Positions 30,056-39,973 of a stretch of DNA of 64,000 bases are shown one piece after another. The stretch covers positions 124,001 through 188,000 of the forward strand of contig WPHV01000004.1 of NCBI GenBank assembly GCA_009744235.1, written 5' to 3'. Positions within the stretch are counted from its first letter, which is position 1, and every line of letters starts with the position of its first letter. Under the pieces are notes generated by a model. It saw only the letters and a program-made list of their open reading frames with translations, had not been told where the DNA came from and did no database searches. A program made the translations under genes and the position numbers. The stretch comes from Gillisella vitis (lineage in GTDB: Bacteria > Pseudomonadota > Alphaproteobacteria > Rhizobiales > Rhizobiaceae).

Positions 30056-30112
30056 GATGATAAATTCCGTTGATCGATATGGATTTCGAGCGAAAGGGTG
30101 GACCCGGCAGCA

Positions 30113-33109
30113 TTAGCCGCCGAGTGCGTCCTCCAGGAAGGCTTGCAGCTGGGCGAGATGCTTGGACATCAGGCCTGTTGCCGGAGAGGCAGCAGCCGGA
30201 CGGCCGGTATAGCGCACGCGCTGATACTTGGCGTCGATGTGAGCCAGCACCCATTCCAGGTAAGGATCGATGAAGGACCAGGCCCCCATGTTCTTCGGCT
30301 CTTCCTGGCACCAGACCATTTCCGCATTGCGGAAGCGGCTGAGCTCATTGATCAGCGCCTTGGCCGGGAACGGATAGAGCTGTTCGATACGCAGCAGGTA
30401 GACATCATCGATGCCACGCTTTTCGCGCTCTTCCAGCAGGTCATAGTAAACCTTGCCACTGCACATCACCACGCGGCGGATCTTGGCATCCTTCTGGAGC
30501 TTGATCGGACCGTCCTTGATGATCTCGGCATCATCCCACAGCAGGCGATGGAACGAGCTTTCGCCTGCCATTTCCGCCAGTGTCGACTGGGCCCGCTTGT
30601 GGCGCAGCAGCGACTTCGGCGTCATCAGGATCAGCGGCTTGCGGAAGTCGCGTTTCACCTGGCGGCGCAGGATATGGTAATAATTGCTCGGCGTGGTGAC
30701 GTTGGCAACCTGCATGTTGTCTTCGGCGCACATTTGCAGCCAGCGCTCCAGACGAGCCGAAGAGTGTTCCGGTCCCTGACCTTCATAGCCATGCGGCAGA
30801 AGGCAGACGAGGCCGGACATGCGAAGCCATTTGCGTTCACCCGACGAGATGAACTGGTCGAACACCACCTGGGCGCCGTTGGCGAAGTCACCGAACTGGG
30901 CTTCCCACAGGGTCAACGCATTCGGACGTGCCAGCGAATAGCCGTATTCGAAGCCAAGCACGGCCTCTTCCGACAGCATCGAATTGATGACTTCGTAGCG
31001 AGCCTGATTGGGGGCCAGATTGGCCAGCGGAATGTAGCGATCTTCGCTTTCCTGATCGTAGAGCACCGAATGACGCTGGCTGAATGTGCCGCGCTCGCAA
31101 TCCTGACCGGACAGGCGGATCTTGTGGCCTTCAACGACCAGCGAACCGAAAGCCAGTGCCTCGGCCATCGCCCAATCGATACCCTCGCCGGTCTCGATCA
31201 TCTGGGCGCGGTTTTCCATGAAACGCTGGATGGTGCGATGCGCTTTGAAGCCATCAGGAATGGTCGACAGCTTACGACCGATCTCCTTCAGGGACTTCAT
31301 CGGCATGGCTGTCTTGCCGCGACGCTGCTCATCGGCATTGTCGGCAGCGCGAAGACCAGACCAGACGCCATCCAGCCAGTCAGCCTTGTTGGGCTTGTAG
31401 GACTGGCCAGCCTCGAACTCCTGCTCGAGATTGGCGCGCCAATCGGCCTTCATCTTTTCGAGATCGCCTTCAGTAATCACGCCTTCAGCAATCAGGCGAT
31501 CGCCATAGACCTGAACAACGGTCTTGTGGGCGCGAATTTCCTTGTACATCTTTGGCTGGGTGAACGAAGGCTCATCACCTTCATTATGGCCAAAGCGGCG
31601 GTAGCAGAACATGTCCACAACCACAGGCTTGTGGAACTTCATGCGGAATTCGGTGGCCACCTTGGCGGCATAAACCACAGCTTCCGGATCGTCACCATTC
31701 ACATGGAAGATCGGCGCTTCGATCATCTTGGCCACATCCGATGGATAAGGCGAGGAGCGCGAGAAGCCCGGATTGGTGGTAAAGCCGATCTGGTTATTGA
31801 TGATCACATGCATCGTGCCAGCCACGCGGTGACCGCGCAGACCAGACAGGCCAAGAATTTCAGCCACAACGCCCTGACCCGCAAAGGCCGCGTCGCCATG
31901 CAGCAGCAATGGCAGAACCTTGGCGCGTTCCTTCAGCGGAATCACGTCGCCTTCCCAGACTTTGGCCAGCTGGTCCTGCTTGGCGCGAGCCTTGCCCATC
32001 ACCACAGGGTTAACGATTTCCAGATGCGAGGGGTTGGCCGTCAGCGACAAGTGAACCTTGTTGCCATCGAATTCGCGGTCGGACGAGGCACCCAGATGGT
32101 ACTTCACGTCGCCGGAGCCTTCGACTTCATCAGGCTTGAACGAACCACCCTTGAACTCGTGGAATACGGCGCGATGCGGCTTGTGCATCACATTGGTCAA
32201 TACGTTCAGACGACCGCGATGCGCCATGCCGAGCACGACCTCTTCGAGGCCTTCCTGACCACCGCGCTTGATGATCTGCTCCAGCGCCGGGATCAGCGAT
32301 TCGCCGCCATCCAGACCAAAGCGCTTGGTGCCCTTGTACTTCACATCAATGAACTGCTCGAAGCCTTCGGCCTCAACCAGCTTTTGCAGAATAGCCTTCT
32401 TGCCCTCAACGGTAAAATCAACGCCTTTATCGGGGCCTTCGATGCGCTCTTGAATCCAGGCCTTTTCTTCCGGATTGGAAATGTGCATGAATTCGAAACC
32501 GAGCGTCGAGCAATAAGTGCGCTCAAGAATTTCGATCATCTCACGCACGGTGGCATATTCCAGCCCCAGAACGTTATCGATGAAGATCTTGCGGTCAAAA
32601 TCAGCCTCGGTAAATCCGTAGGATGATGGCGACAGCTCGTTGTAATCTTCAACCGCCGTGGCAATGCCGAGCGGGTCGAGCTTGGCATGCAAATGACCGC
32701 GCATGCGATAAGCGCGGATCATCATGATGGCGCGTACGCTATCACGGGTCGCCTGCAACACTTCGGTTTCAGAAACTGGCTTGCCTGTGGTTACGGCTGC
32801 GGCTTCAGCCTTGCCCTTGACCTTGGTTTCAATGGCCTTCTCGACCAGGCCCCAATTGCCATCGAGCGCTGAAACCAGATCGGTGCGGGGCGTCAGCGGC
32901 CAATTGCTCCGCTGCCAGGAGGCTCCCTTGGCCGCCTTTTTCACGTCGCTTGGATTATCGCCCAGCGCCTTGAAGAAGGATTGCCACTCAGGCGATACCG
33001 AACCCGGATCGTCTTCGTAACGCGCATAAAGCTGCTCGATATAGATCGCATTCGATCCGTCCAGGAACGAGGTGATCTGAAACTGCTCGTTGGCTTCTTG
33101 CCTTGCCAT
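30113..33109 (-). CDS. sucA: 2-oxoglutarate dehydrogenase E1
   Basis: The 998-residue thiamine-diphosphate decarboxylase of the TCA cycle. It shows the E2-interaction N-terminus (SFLDGSNAIYIEQLYARYEDDPGSVSPEWQSFF), the conserved MAHRGRLNVL and HGDAAFAGQGVVAEIL motifs, a GHNEGDEPSFTQPKMY segment for the cofactor, and the C-terminal pyrimidine-binding half (LPHGYEGQGPEHSSARLERWLQ). Length matches other alphaproteobacterial OdhA/SucA proteins. It is preceded by a 172-base gap after sucD that carries a perfect hairpin. Confidence 0.98.
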   Translation of the reverse strand: MARQEANEQFQITSFLDGSNAIYIEQLYARYEDDPGSVSPEWQSFFKALGDNPSDVKKAAKGASWQRSNWPLTPRTDLVSALDGNWGLVEKAIETKVKGKAEAAAVTTGKPVSETEVLQATRDSVRAIMMIRAYRMRGHLHAKLDPLGIATAVEDYNELSPSSYGFTEADFDRKIFIDNVLGLEYATVREMIEILERTYCSTLGFEFMHISNPEEKAWIQERIEGPDKGVDFTVEGKKAILQKLVEAEGFEQFIDVKYKGTKRFGLDGGESLIPALEQIIKRGGQEGLEEVVLGMAHRGRLNVLTNVMHKPHRAVFHEFKGGSFKPDEVEGSGDVKYHLGASSDREFDGNKVHLSLTANPSHLEIVNPVVMGKARAKQDQLAKVWEGDVIPLKERAKVLPLLLHGDAAFAGQGVVAEILGLSGLRGHRVAGTMHVIINNQIGFTTNPGFSRSSPYPSDVAKMIEAPIFHVNGDDPEAVVYAAKVATEFRMKFHKPVVVDMFCYRRFGHNEGDEPSFTQPKMYKEIRAHKTVVQVYGDRLIAEGVITEGDLEKMKADWRANLEQEFEAGQSYKPNKADWLDGVWSGLRAADNADEQRRGKTAMPMKSLKEIGRKLSTIPDGFKAHRTIQRFMENRAQMIETGEGIDWAMAEALAFGSLVVEGHKIRLSGQDCERGTFSQRHSVLYDQESEDRYIPLANLAPNQARYEVINSMLSEEAVLGFEYGYSLARPNALTLWEAQFGDFANGAQVVFDQFISSGERKWLRMSGLVCLLPHGYEGQGPEHSSARLERWLQMCAEDNMQVANVTTPSNYYHILRRQVKRDFRKPLILMTPKSLLRHKRAQSTLAEMAGESSFHRLLWDDAEIIKDGPIKLQKDAKIRRVVMCSGKVYYDLLEEREKRGIDDVYLLRIEQLYPFPAKALINELSRFRNAEMVWCQEEPKNMGAWSFIDPYLEWVLAHIDAKYQRVRYTGRPAAASPATGLMSKHLAQLQAFLEDALGG

Positions 33110-33235
33110 GGTTTTTTGCGGGCCTCGTGCCCGCCTCCCGACTTGAGGTCATCACCGAACTATTCGACCGAATATTCGGCTTGTCGAATATCTGCCAGTC
33201 AAGGCTTGCGCTCGGCTGGACTTGAAATGCCTGCA

Positions 33236-33264
33236 CGGGCAGACGCCATAAAGACGTCTGCCCG
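33236..33264 (-). repeat. Intercistronic hairpin between sucD and sucA
   Basis: CGGGCAGACG and CGTCTGCCCG form a perfect 10-bp inverted repeat with a 9-base loop, 17 bases past the sucD stop. No T run follows on the minus strand, so it is not a classical terminator. It may slow 3' decay or set the sucCD to sucAB ratio. A 12-bp palindrome (CCGAATATTCGG) lies nearer sucA at 33168-33179. Confidence 0.6.
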
Positions 33265-33281
33265 CTCATCTCTATGTGGTC

Positions 33282-34184
33282 TCAGCCCTTGAGAACTTCA
33301 ACCAGCGTCTTGCCAAGGCGGGCTGGCGAGGGCGAAACCCGAATGCCAGCCGATTCCATGGCTTCGATCTTGTCTTCCGCGCCCCCCTTGCCGCCAGAGA
33401 TCACAGCGCCTGCGTGACCCATGGTGCGGCCGGGAGGAGCCGTACGACCGGCGATGAAACCAACCATCGGCTTCTTGCGGCCCTTCTTGGCTTCGTCCTT
33501 GAGGAACTGTGCAGCTTCTTCTTCAGCCGAACCACCGATTTCACCGATCATGATGATCGACTTGGTGGCTTCGTCAGCGAGGTACATTTCCAGGATGTCG
33601 ATGAACTCGGTACCCTTGACCGGGTCGCCGCCGATGCCGACAGCCGAGGTCTGGCCGAGGCCTTCGTTCGAGGTCTGGAACACAGCCTCATAGGTCAAAG
33701 TGCCGGAACGCGACAACACGCCAACCGAACCCTTGCGGAAAATCGAGCCCGGCATAATGCCGATCTTGCATTCTTCCGGCGTCATCACGCCTGGGCAGTT
33801 GGGGCCAATCAGGCGCGACTTGGACTTGTCGAGGCGAGCCTTGACCTTGACCATGTCGGCAACCGGAATGCCTTCGGTGATGCAGACGACCAGCGGAATT
33901 TCAGCTTCGATGGCTTCGATGATTGCAGCAGCAGCACCGGCTGGCGGCACGTAGATCACCGATGCATTGGCGCCTGTGACGTCCTTGCCTTCGGCAACGG
34001 AAGCGAAGATCGGCAGGGTTTCACCCTTGGAGCCGGTCCAGTTGCTACCGCCCTTAGCCGGATGAATACCGCCGACCATTTTGGTGCCGTAATAGGCAAG
34101 CGCCTGCTCGGTATGGAAAGTGCCGGTCTTGCCGGTCAGGCCCTGTACGAGAACCTTGGTGTCTTTATTGATCAGAATCGACAT
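33282..34184 (-). CDS. sucD: Succinyl-CoA synthetase, alpha subunit
   Basis: The 300-residue alpha subunit binds CoA and carries the phosphorylated His. CoA-binding motif near the start is [28 protein letters not shown]; the conserved [10 protein letters not shown] segment lies mid-protein; the active-site His is in [18 protein letters not shown] near residue 250. The start codon shares one base with the stop of the small upstream gene, so translation of the two is coupled. Confidence 0.97.
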   Translation of the reverse strand: MSILINKDTKVLVQGLTGKTGTFHTEQALAYYGTKMVGGIHPAKGGSNWTGSKGETLPIFASVAEGKDVTGANASVIYVPPAGAAAAIIEAIEAEIPLVVCITEGIPVADMVKVKARLDKSKSRLIGPNCPGVMTPEECKIGIMPGSIFRKGSVGVLSRSGTLTYEAVFQTSNEGLGQTSAVGIGGDPVKGTEFIDILEMYLADEATKSIIMIGEIGGSAEEEAAQFLKDEAKKGRKKPMVGFIAGRTAPPGRTMGHAGAVISGGKGGAEDKIEAMESAGIRVSPSPARLGKTLVEVLKG

Positions 34185-34564
34185 TACTCGGCTTCCTCTT
34201 CCTCGAATTCGAGGGGTTCAAATGCCTCAAAGGCGTCATTGGAAAAGCGATAGCCCATGCCCTTGGCCGGCTTCTGCGTCAGCTGCTTCTCAAGGCTCTT
34301 GGACCACTGGGTAAAGAACCAATCGAACTGGCCGTCGCCCTTGGCAATGGCAAGCTCGCCCTTCCAGACATAGAGGCTCGCGTCCTTGGACTTGTCAGCG
34401 AAATAGGCGAGCGCATCGTCATTATCGTTGAAATGCACCCAACGCTCGGCGACGTCGCCATCGGTTGGAAGCTCGCTGTCGAAGCAGACGAAGTAGCACA
34501 GATTGATATCTGTCTCATTCGGGCCAAAAGGCTGGCGCTTCACGGTCTTGGATGTATCAGCCAT
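34184..34564 (-). CDS. Uncharacterised small acidic protein encoded between sucC and sucD
   Basis: A 126-residue soluble protein with no signal or membrane segment, and no family I recognise. It is rich in aromatic residues ([25 protein letters not shown]) and ends in a strongly acidic tail ([12 protein letters not shown]). The middle reads [20 protein letters not shown], suggesting a compact alpha/beta fold. It starts four bases after the sucC stop and overlaps the sucD start by one base, so it is embedded in the operon and translationally coupled to both synthetase subunits. This position suggests a role with succinyl-CoA synthetase (assembly or regulation) or simply coexpression. Codon use looks like that of its neighbours, so there is no sign of recent transfer. 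Confidence 0.85.
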   Translation of the reverse strand: MADTSKTVKRQPFGPNETDINLCYFVCFDSELPTDGDVAERWVHFNDNDDALAYFADKSKDASLYVWKGELAIAKGDGQFDWFFTQWSKSLEKQLTQKPAKGMGYRFSNDAFEAFEPLEFEEEEAE

Positions 34565-34568
34565 CAGA

Positions 34569-35765
34569 TCACGCTGCCTTCACGGCTGCGACGATCTTCT
34601 GCGCAGCATCGTCCAGATCATCCGCCGAAATGACGTTGAGACCGGATTCGTTGATGATTTTCTTTCCCAGCTCGACATTGGTGCCTTCGAGGCGAACGAC
34701 GAGTGGAACGGTGAGACCGACGTCCTTGACGGCAGCCAGAACACCCTCGGCAATAACATCACACTTCATGATGCCGCCGAAGATGTTGACCAAAATGCCC
34801 TTCACAGCCGGATCAGCCGTGATGATCTTGAACGCTGCCGTGACCTTTTCCTTGGTCGCACCGCCACCAACGTCGAGGAAGTTTGCCGGCTCAGCACCGT
34901 AGAGTTTGATGATGTCCATGGTTGCCATGGCAAGACCTGCGCCATTGACCATGCAGCCGATATTGCCGTCGAGGGCAACATAGGCCAGATCATACTTGGA
35001 GGCTTCGATTTCCTTGGCGTCTTCTTCCGTCTTGTCGCGCAGAGCCACAACGTCTTCGTGACGGAACAGAGCGTTGCCGTCGAAAGACATCTTGGCATCG
35101 AGAACGCGCATACGGCCGTTCTTCATGACGATCAGCGGGTTCACTTCCAGAAGCGCCATGTCCTTTTCGACAAAGGCCTTGTAGAGGATCGGGAACAGCT
35201 TCTCAGCGTCAGCCTTGGCTTCGCCTTCGAGCAGCAAAGCCGCAGTCAGGGCTTCGAGATTGGCAGCCGTTACACCAGCTTCTGGGTCGATCGCAACGCT
35301 GATGATCTTTTCAGGTGTGTCGTGCGCAACCGTTTCAATGTCCATGCCGCCTTCGGTGGACACCACGAAAGCAACCTGACCGACAGCGCGGTCGACGAGC
35401 AGCGACAGATAAAGCTCGCGCTCGATATCAGCACCGTCTTCAATATACAGGCGGTTAACCTGCTTACCAGCAGGGCCGGTCTGGTTGGTCACCAGCGTGT
35501 TGCCGAGCATTTCAGCAACATGCGACTTCACTTCATCGATCGAGAAAGCCAGGCGAACGCCGCCCTTGGCTTCCGGGCCAAGTTCCTTAAACTTGCCCTT
35601 GCCGCGACCACCAGCGTGGATCTGGCTCTTGACGACATAAAGCGGGCCAGGAAGCTGCTTTGCGGCCGCCTCGGCTTCATCGGCGGAAAAGATTGCCACA
35701 CCTTCGGCAACCGGTGCGCCAAAGCTCTTCAGCAGAGCCTTGGCCTGATATTCATGAATATTCAT
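34569..35765 (-). CDS. sucC: Succinyl-CoA synthetase, beta subunit (ADP-forming type)
   Basis: The 398-residue ATP-grasp subunit. The start at 35765 gives the invariant [16 protein letters not shown]; an in-frame upstream ATG at 35789 would add eight atypical residues. Conserved segments include [20 protein letters not shown], the LEVNPLIV metal-site motif, [20 protein letters not shown] and the [18 protein letters not shown] stretch. It follows mdh after a gap of 123 bases, which may hold a promoter or a processed leader. Confidence 0.97.
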   Translation of the reverse strand: MNIHEYQAKALLKSFGAPVAEGVAIFSADEAEAAAKQLPGPLYVVKSQIHAGGRGKGKFKELGPEAKGGVRLAFSIDEVKSHVAEMLGNTLVTNQTGPAGKQVNRLYIEDGADIERELYLSLLVDRAVGQVAFVVSTEGGMDIETVAHDTPEKIISVAIDPEAGVTAANLEALTAALLLEGEAKADAEKLFPILYKAFVEKDMALLEVNPLIVMKNGRMRVLDAKMSFDGNALFRHEDVVALRDKTEEDAKEIEASKYDLAYVALDGNIGCMVNGAGLAMATMDIIKLYGAEPANFLDVGGGATKEKVTAAFKIITADPAVKGILVNIFGGIMKCDVIAEGVLAAVKDVGLTVPLVVRLEGTNVELGKKIINESGLNVISADDLDDAAQKIVAAVKAA

Positions 35766-35888
35766 CGTCTGGTCCTGTGTTCGGAGCAATTCCAGAACCA
35801 GCGGTCATGCCGCCCGGCTTAGAACTGCGTTAAAACCATGCGCGGCTGCGCCATCATCCGCAGATGAAGGCGCAGCCGCCAAAGGCGA

Positions 35889-36980
<1,092 letters not shown>

Positions 36981-37030
36981 TTAGACTATAAAATTCTTAC
37001 GTAAAGGTAAGATATTAAGTCATCAATTCT

Positions 37031-38194
37031 TCACATTTCCGCAATGCGGCCCGTATGTGCCTCGAGATATTCACGGCTACGCATCTCAAACAGCCGCGAC
37101 GCCGTCCGGTCGAATTCGAACCCTTCGGTTCCTTTTCTCGCTGTCAGCAGGGCCTCGGGCTCGGCGGCAGCGCTGGCATGCACCCGGACATGATGGTCGT
37201 AAAGCGCGTCGATCAGGATGATGAAGCGCTTCGTCTGATTGCGTTTTTCAGGTCCAAGATAAGGAATATGGTCGATGAAAATAGTGTGAAAGCGGTCGGC
37301 AAGCGCCAGGTAATCGGAGGCACCCAGCGGCTGCTCGCAAAGCTCGGCAAACGTGAAGCGCGCCATTTTTCCAACGGCTCGCCTCACCGGCAAAAGCCTG
37401 CCTTTCATCTCGATATCCAGCGGCTTTTCAACACGGCCCGCCGTCATCATTTTCCAGGCACGGTCCATTTCCCGATCCGCTACAGCATCTGCCGGAGAGA
37501 GATAGATCGGAAGCTGATCGGCCTTTTCCAGCCGGTAATCGGTCGGCGAATCGAGCGAGAGGATCTCGACATATTGTTTGAGCAAGCCGATGAACGGCAC
37601 AAACAGACCCCGGTTCAGCCCATCCGGATAGAGATTGTCCGGCTCAACGTTGGAGGTCGCCACCAGAATGCAGCCACGGGCGAAAAGTTCGGTAAACAAC
37701 CGCGACAGGATCATTGCATCGGCAATATCGGTAACGGTGAATTCATCGAAGCACAAAAGCCCTGCTTCGGCGGCCAGTTGCTCCGCCACCGGCGGCACGG
37801 GGTCGGCCTGTTTTGTCTCGCCATTTTTGAGTTTCTGCCGATGGATGTGAATGCGATTATGCACATCGGCCATGAATTCGTGAAAATGCGCGCGCCGCTT
37901 CTTTTCCACGGGCGCCATGCGAAAGAACAGGTCCATCAGCATGGTTTTGCCACGCCCGACGCTGCCATGCACATAAAGCCCCATGATTTTGGTTTGCGGC
38001 GCTCGATGCCGTGCAAAGATCCAGCCAAGCGCCGAGGACTTTTTCGCTGGCTTGCGTTCTTTCAATTGAAGCAGGACGCGATCAAGCCGGGCTGCGACCG
38101 CCATCTGGGCGGGGTCGGCCATCAGCTCCCCCGACAGGGTCCGCGCCTTCAAATCCTCGCTGACGCTGAGGGCATAATCGGGCACAGGCTGCAT
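37031..38194 (-). CDS. zapE: Cell division protein ZapE / AFG1-like ATPase
   Basis: A 387-residue AFG1-family P-loop ATPase. Walker A is in LYVHGSVGRGKTMLMDLFF (about 90-108), Walker B in LLCFDEFTVTDIADAMIL, and the arginine-containing ATSNVEPDNLYPDGLNR motif follows. Bacterial members act near FtsZ at the division site under stress, while mitochondrial relatives help respiratory complex turnover. It sits between mdh and the lipoprotein gene on the same strand, a neighbourhood common in rhizobia. Confidence 0.93.
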   Translation of the reverse strand: MQPVPDYALSVSEDLKARTLSGELMADPAQMAVAARLDRVLLQLKERKPAKKSSALGWIFARHRAPQTKIMGLYVHGSVGRGKTMLMDLFFRMAPVEKKRRAHFHEFMADVHNRIHIHRQKLKNGETKQADPVPPVAEQLAAEAGLLCFDEFTVTDIADAMILSRLFTELFARGCILVATSNVEPDNLYPDGLNRGLFVPFIGLLKQYVEILSLDSPTDYRLEKADQLPIYLSPADAVADREMDRAWKMMTAGRVEKPLDIEMKGRLLPVRRAVGKMARFTFAELCEQPLGASDYLALADRFHTIFIDHIPYLGPEKRNQTKRFIILIDALYDHHVRVHASAAAEPEALLTARKGTEGFEFDRTASRLFEMRSREYLEAHTGRIAEM

Positions 38195-38275
38195 GTCGAA
38201 CTCCGCGGGGGATATAGGCCCGCCCCTATTGCATCAAAGGGCGGGGATTCAGAATGAAAGGCGGCTCAGCCACCC

Positions 38276-38788
38276 TTACCGGCTGAGGCTGACAGGCTGG
38301 CCAGCGCTGGTGGAGCCGTTGAAGCGATTGTCTGCTGTCTTGTAGAGAGTGCCGATCACATTGCCGTCGCGATCCTTCAGCATCAACTGCTTGTTGGCGA
38401 CGTCCCAGGCACCCATCGTCGTCAGCGGACCGACGCAACCGCGTGTACCGCCGCGCGATCCACCACCCAGATTGGTGAGGGTCAGGAACATGTCGCAGCT
38501 GGACTGGCCATTGGCCACACGCCAATTGCCAACCATCTGTTCCTTGGTGAAATCGAGAGAGCTACCCGGCGGCGGCGCATTCGGTGTCAAGGCAGCGCTC
38601 TGGTTAGACGTGGGAGCGACCGGAAACTGGCTTGCACCTGGAGGCGGCAATTGCCCCGATTGAACCTGAGGCACCGGTTGCGCCTGCAAAGGCGGCAGTG
38701 ACGAGGAACCGTAATCGCTTGACGTACGCTGACACCCGGCAAGAGAAAGCACGACCATCAAACCCGTCGCCGCAAATTTCAGTTTCAT
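38276..38788 (-). CDS. Omp19-like lipoprotein with AprI/Inh metalloprotease-inhibitor domain
   Basis: A 170-residue lipoprotein precursor. The signal peptide ends in a lipobox SLAGC with Cys19 as lipidation site, followed by a Pro/Gln-rich spacer to about 85. The C-terminal AprI/Inh-type beta-barrel domain covers about 88-170, with a cysteine pair (SSCDMFLTL and RGCVGPL) and the ending [16 protein letters not shown]. The overall plan and the C-terminus closely resemble Brucella Omp19, an outer-membrane lipoprotein that inhibits proteases. It is transcribed toward zapE, with its own upstream region of 390 bases. Confidence 0.88.
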   Translation of the reverse strand: MKLKFAATGLMVVLSLAGCQRTSSDYGSSSLPPLQAQPVPQVQSGQLPPPGASQFPVAPTSNQSAALTPNAPPPGSSLDFTKEQMVGNWRVANGQSSCDMFLTLTNLGGGSRGGTRGCVGPLTTMGAWDVANKQLMLKDRDGNVIGTLYKTADNRFNGSTSAGQPVSLSR

Positions 38789-39178
38789 CCTAACACTCCC
38801 GGTTGCTTCATCATCGTCAGCTTTCGCCTTTCAGCGGCAGCTATCTTGCACCAAACGCCCGGAAACTAGCGCCAAAGCTGGTTTGAAATCAAGGCAGAAG
38901 CATCTTCAACGGCAAGCAAATAGCGGGTTTGCGTCCAGAAGATCGATATTTTCATTACAAAACCGCGTGAGATGCAGCCAATAGCGCCGCCAGAGACTGT
39001 CGCAACCGCGACAGCAGCCCGCCCGCGCCACTCACAGGATGAGACTTTGAAGATGGATCATCCTGTTTCTTTTGCAAATATCTCAAGCAAGCAATGCATT
39101 TGAGATATTTGGAATGCCTTCACGGCGAGGATGCCTGAGCATCTTCGCCTTGGGCTTGACCGCGTCGGGCAACCTGCG
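38789..39178. other. 390-base intergenic stretch between the Omp19-like gene and sdhB, with inverted repeats
   Basis: No gene is recognised. The right part lies just past the sdhB stop and contains a hairpin-like repeat at 39124-39149 (GGCGAGGATGC and GCATCTTCGCC, with one mismatch) and a perfect 12-bp inverted repeat at 39075-39111. Neither is followed by a T run on the minus strand. The left part presumably holds the promoter of the lipoprotein gene. Confidence 0.6.
39075..39111. repeat. Perfect 12-bp inverted repeat downstream of sdhB
   Basis: CAAATATCTCAA (39075-39086) and TTGAGATATTTG (39100-39111) are exact inverted copies with a 13-base spacer. The arms are AT-rich, unlike a typical terminator stem, and no T run follows on either strand. 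It could be an operator for the downstream lipoprotein gene or an mRNA 3' structure. Confidence 0.7.
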
Positions 39179-39958
39179 TCAAACGCGGCGCTCGACCATC
39201 ATTTTCTTGATTTCAGCAATCGCCTTGGCCGGATTGAGGCCCTTTGGACAGACTTGCGCGCAATTCATGATCGTATGGCAGCGATAGAGCCGGAAGGGAT
39301 CTTCCAGATTATCCAGACGCTCCCCCTTGGCCTCGTCACGGCTGTCGATCAACCAGCGATAGGCTTGCAGCAGCACGGCTGGGCCAAGATAGCGGTCGCC
39401 ATTCCACCAATAGCTCGGGCAAGAGGTCGAGCAGCAAGCGCAGAGAATGCACTCATAAAGGCCGTCCAGCTTCTGCCGGTCGTCATGGCTCTGCTTCCAT
39501 TCCTTAACCGGCGTCGGAGACACCGTTTTCAACCAGGGTTCGATGGAGCGGTGCTGGGCATAAAAGTTTGTCAGGTCGGGAACCAGATCCTTGACGACAG
39601 GCATATGCGGCAGAGGATAGACCTTCACGGTCCCCTTCACCTCGTCGGTACCCTTGGTGCAGGCCAGCGTGTTGGTGCCATCGATATTCATCGCGCAGGA
39701 GCCGCAAATGCCCTCACGACAGGACCGGCGGAACGTCAGCGTCGGATCGATCTTGTTCTTGATATAGAGAAGACCGTCGAGAACCATCGGACCGCAATCG
39801 TCCATATCGACATAATAGGTGTCGAGGCTTGGATTTTTGTCGTCATCGGGGCTCCAGCGATAGATCTGGTATTCCCGCAGGTTCTTGGCACCTGAAGGTT
39901 TTGGCCAGACCTTGCCCGGCTTGATCTGAGAATTCTTGGGAAGCGTCAGTTCAACCAT
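39179..39958 (-). CDS. sdhB: Succinate dehydrogenase, iron-sulfur subunit
   Basis: The 259-residue electron-transfer subunit of complex II. [2Fe-2S] ligands are in [16 protein letters not shown], the [4Fe-4S] cluster ligands in [16 protein letters not shown], and the [3Fe-4S] ligands in [17 protein letters not shown]. The quinone-site Trp follows the CPSYWWN motif. It lies 15 bases after sdhA as the last gene of sdhCDAB. Confidence 0.98.
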   Translation of the reverse strand: MVELTLPKNSQIKPGKVWPKPSGAKNLREYQIYRWSPDDDKNPSLDTYYVDMDDCGPMVLDGLLYIKNKIDPTLTFRRSCREGICGSCAMNIDGTNTLACTKGTDEVKGTVKVYPLPHMPVVKDLVPDLTNFYAQHRSIEPWLKTVSPTPVKEWKQSHDDRQKLDGLYECILCACCSTSCPSYWWNGDRYLGPAVLLQAYRWLIDSRDEAKGERLDNLEDPFRLYRCHTIMNCAQVCPKGLNPAKAIAEIKKMMVERRV

Positions 39959-39973
39959 GTCGATATCCTCACA

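Noticed and set aside
30098..32626. An 842-codon open frame on the plus strand opposite sucA
   Set aside because: It is antisense to a fully conserved sucA, has no family resemblance, and is explained by the GC-rich codon pattern of sucA leaving few stops on the other strand.
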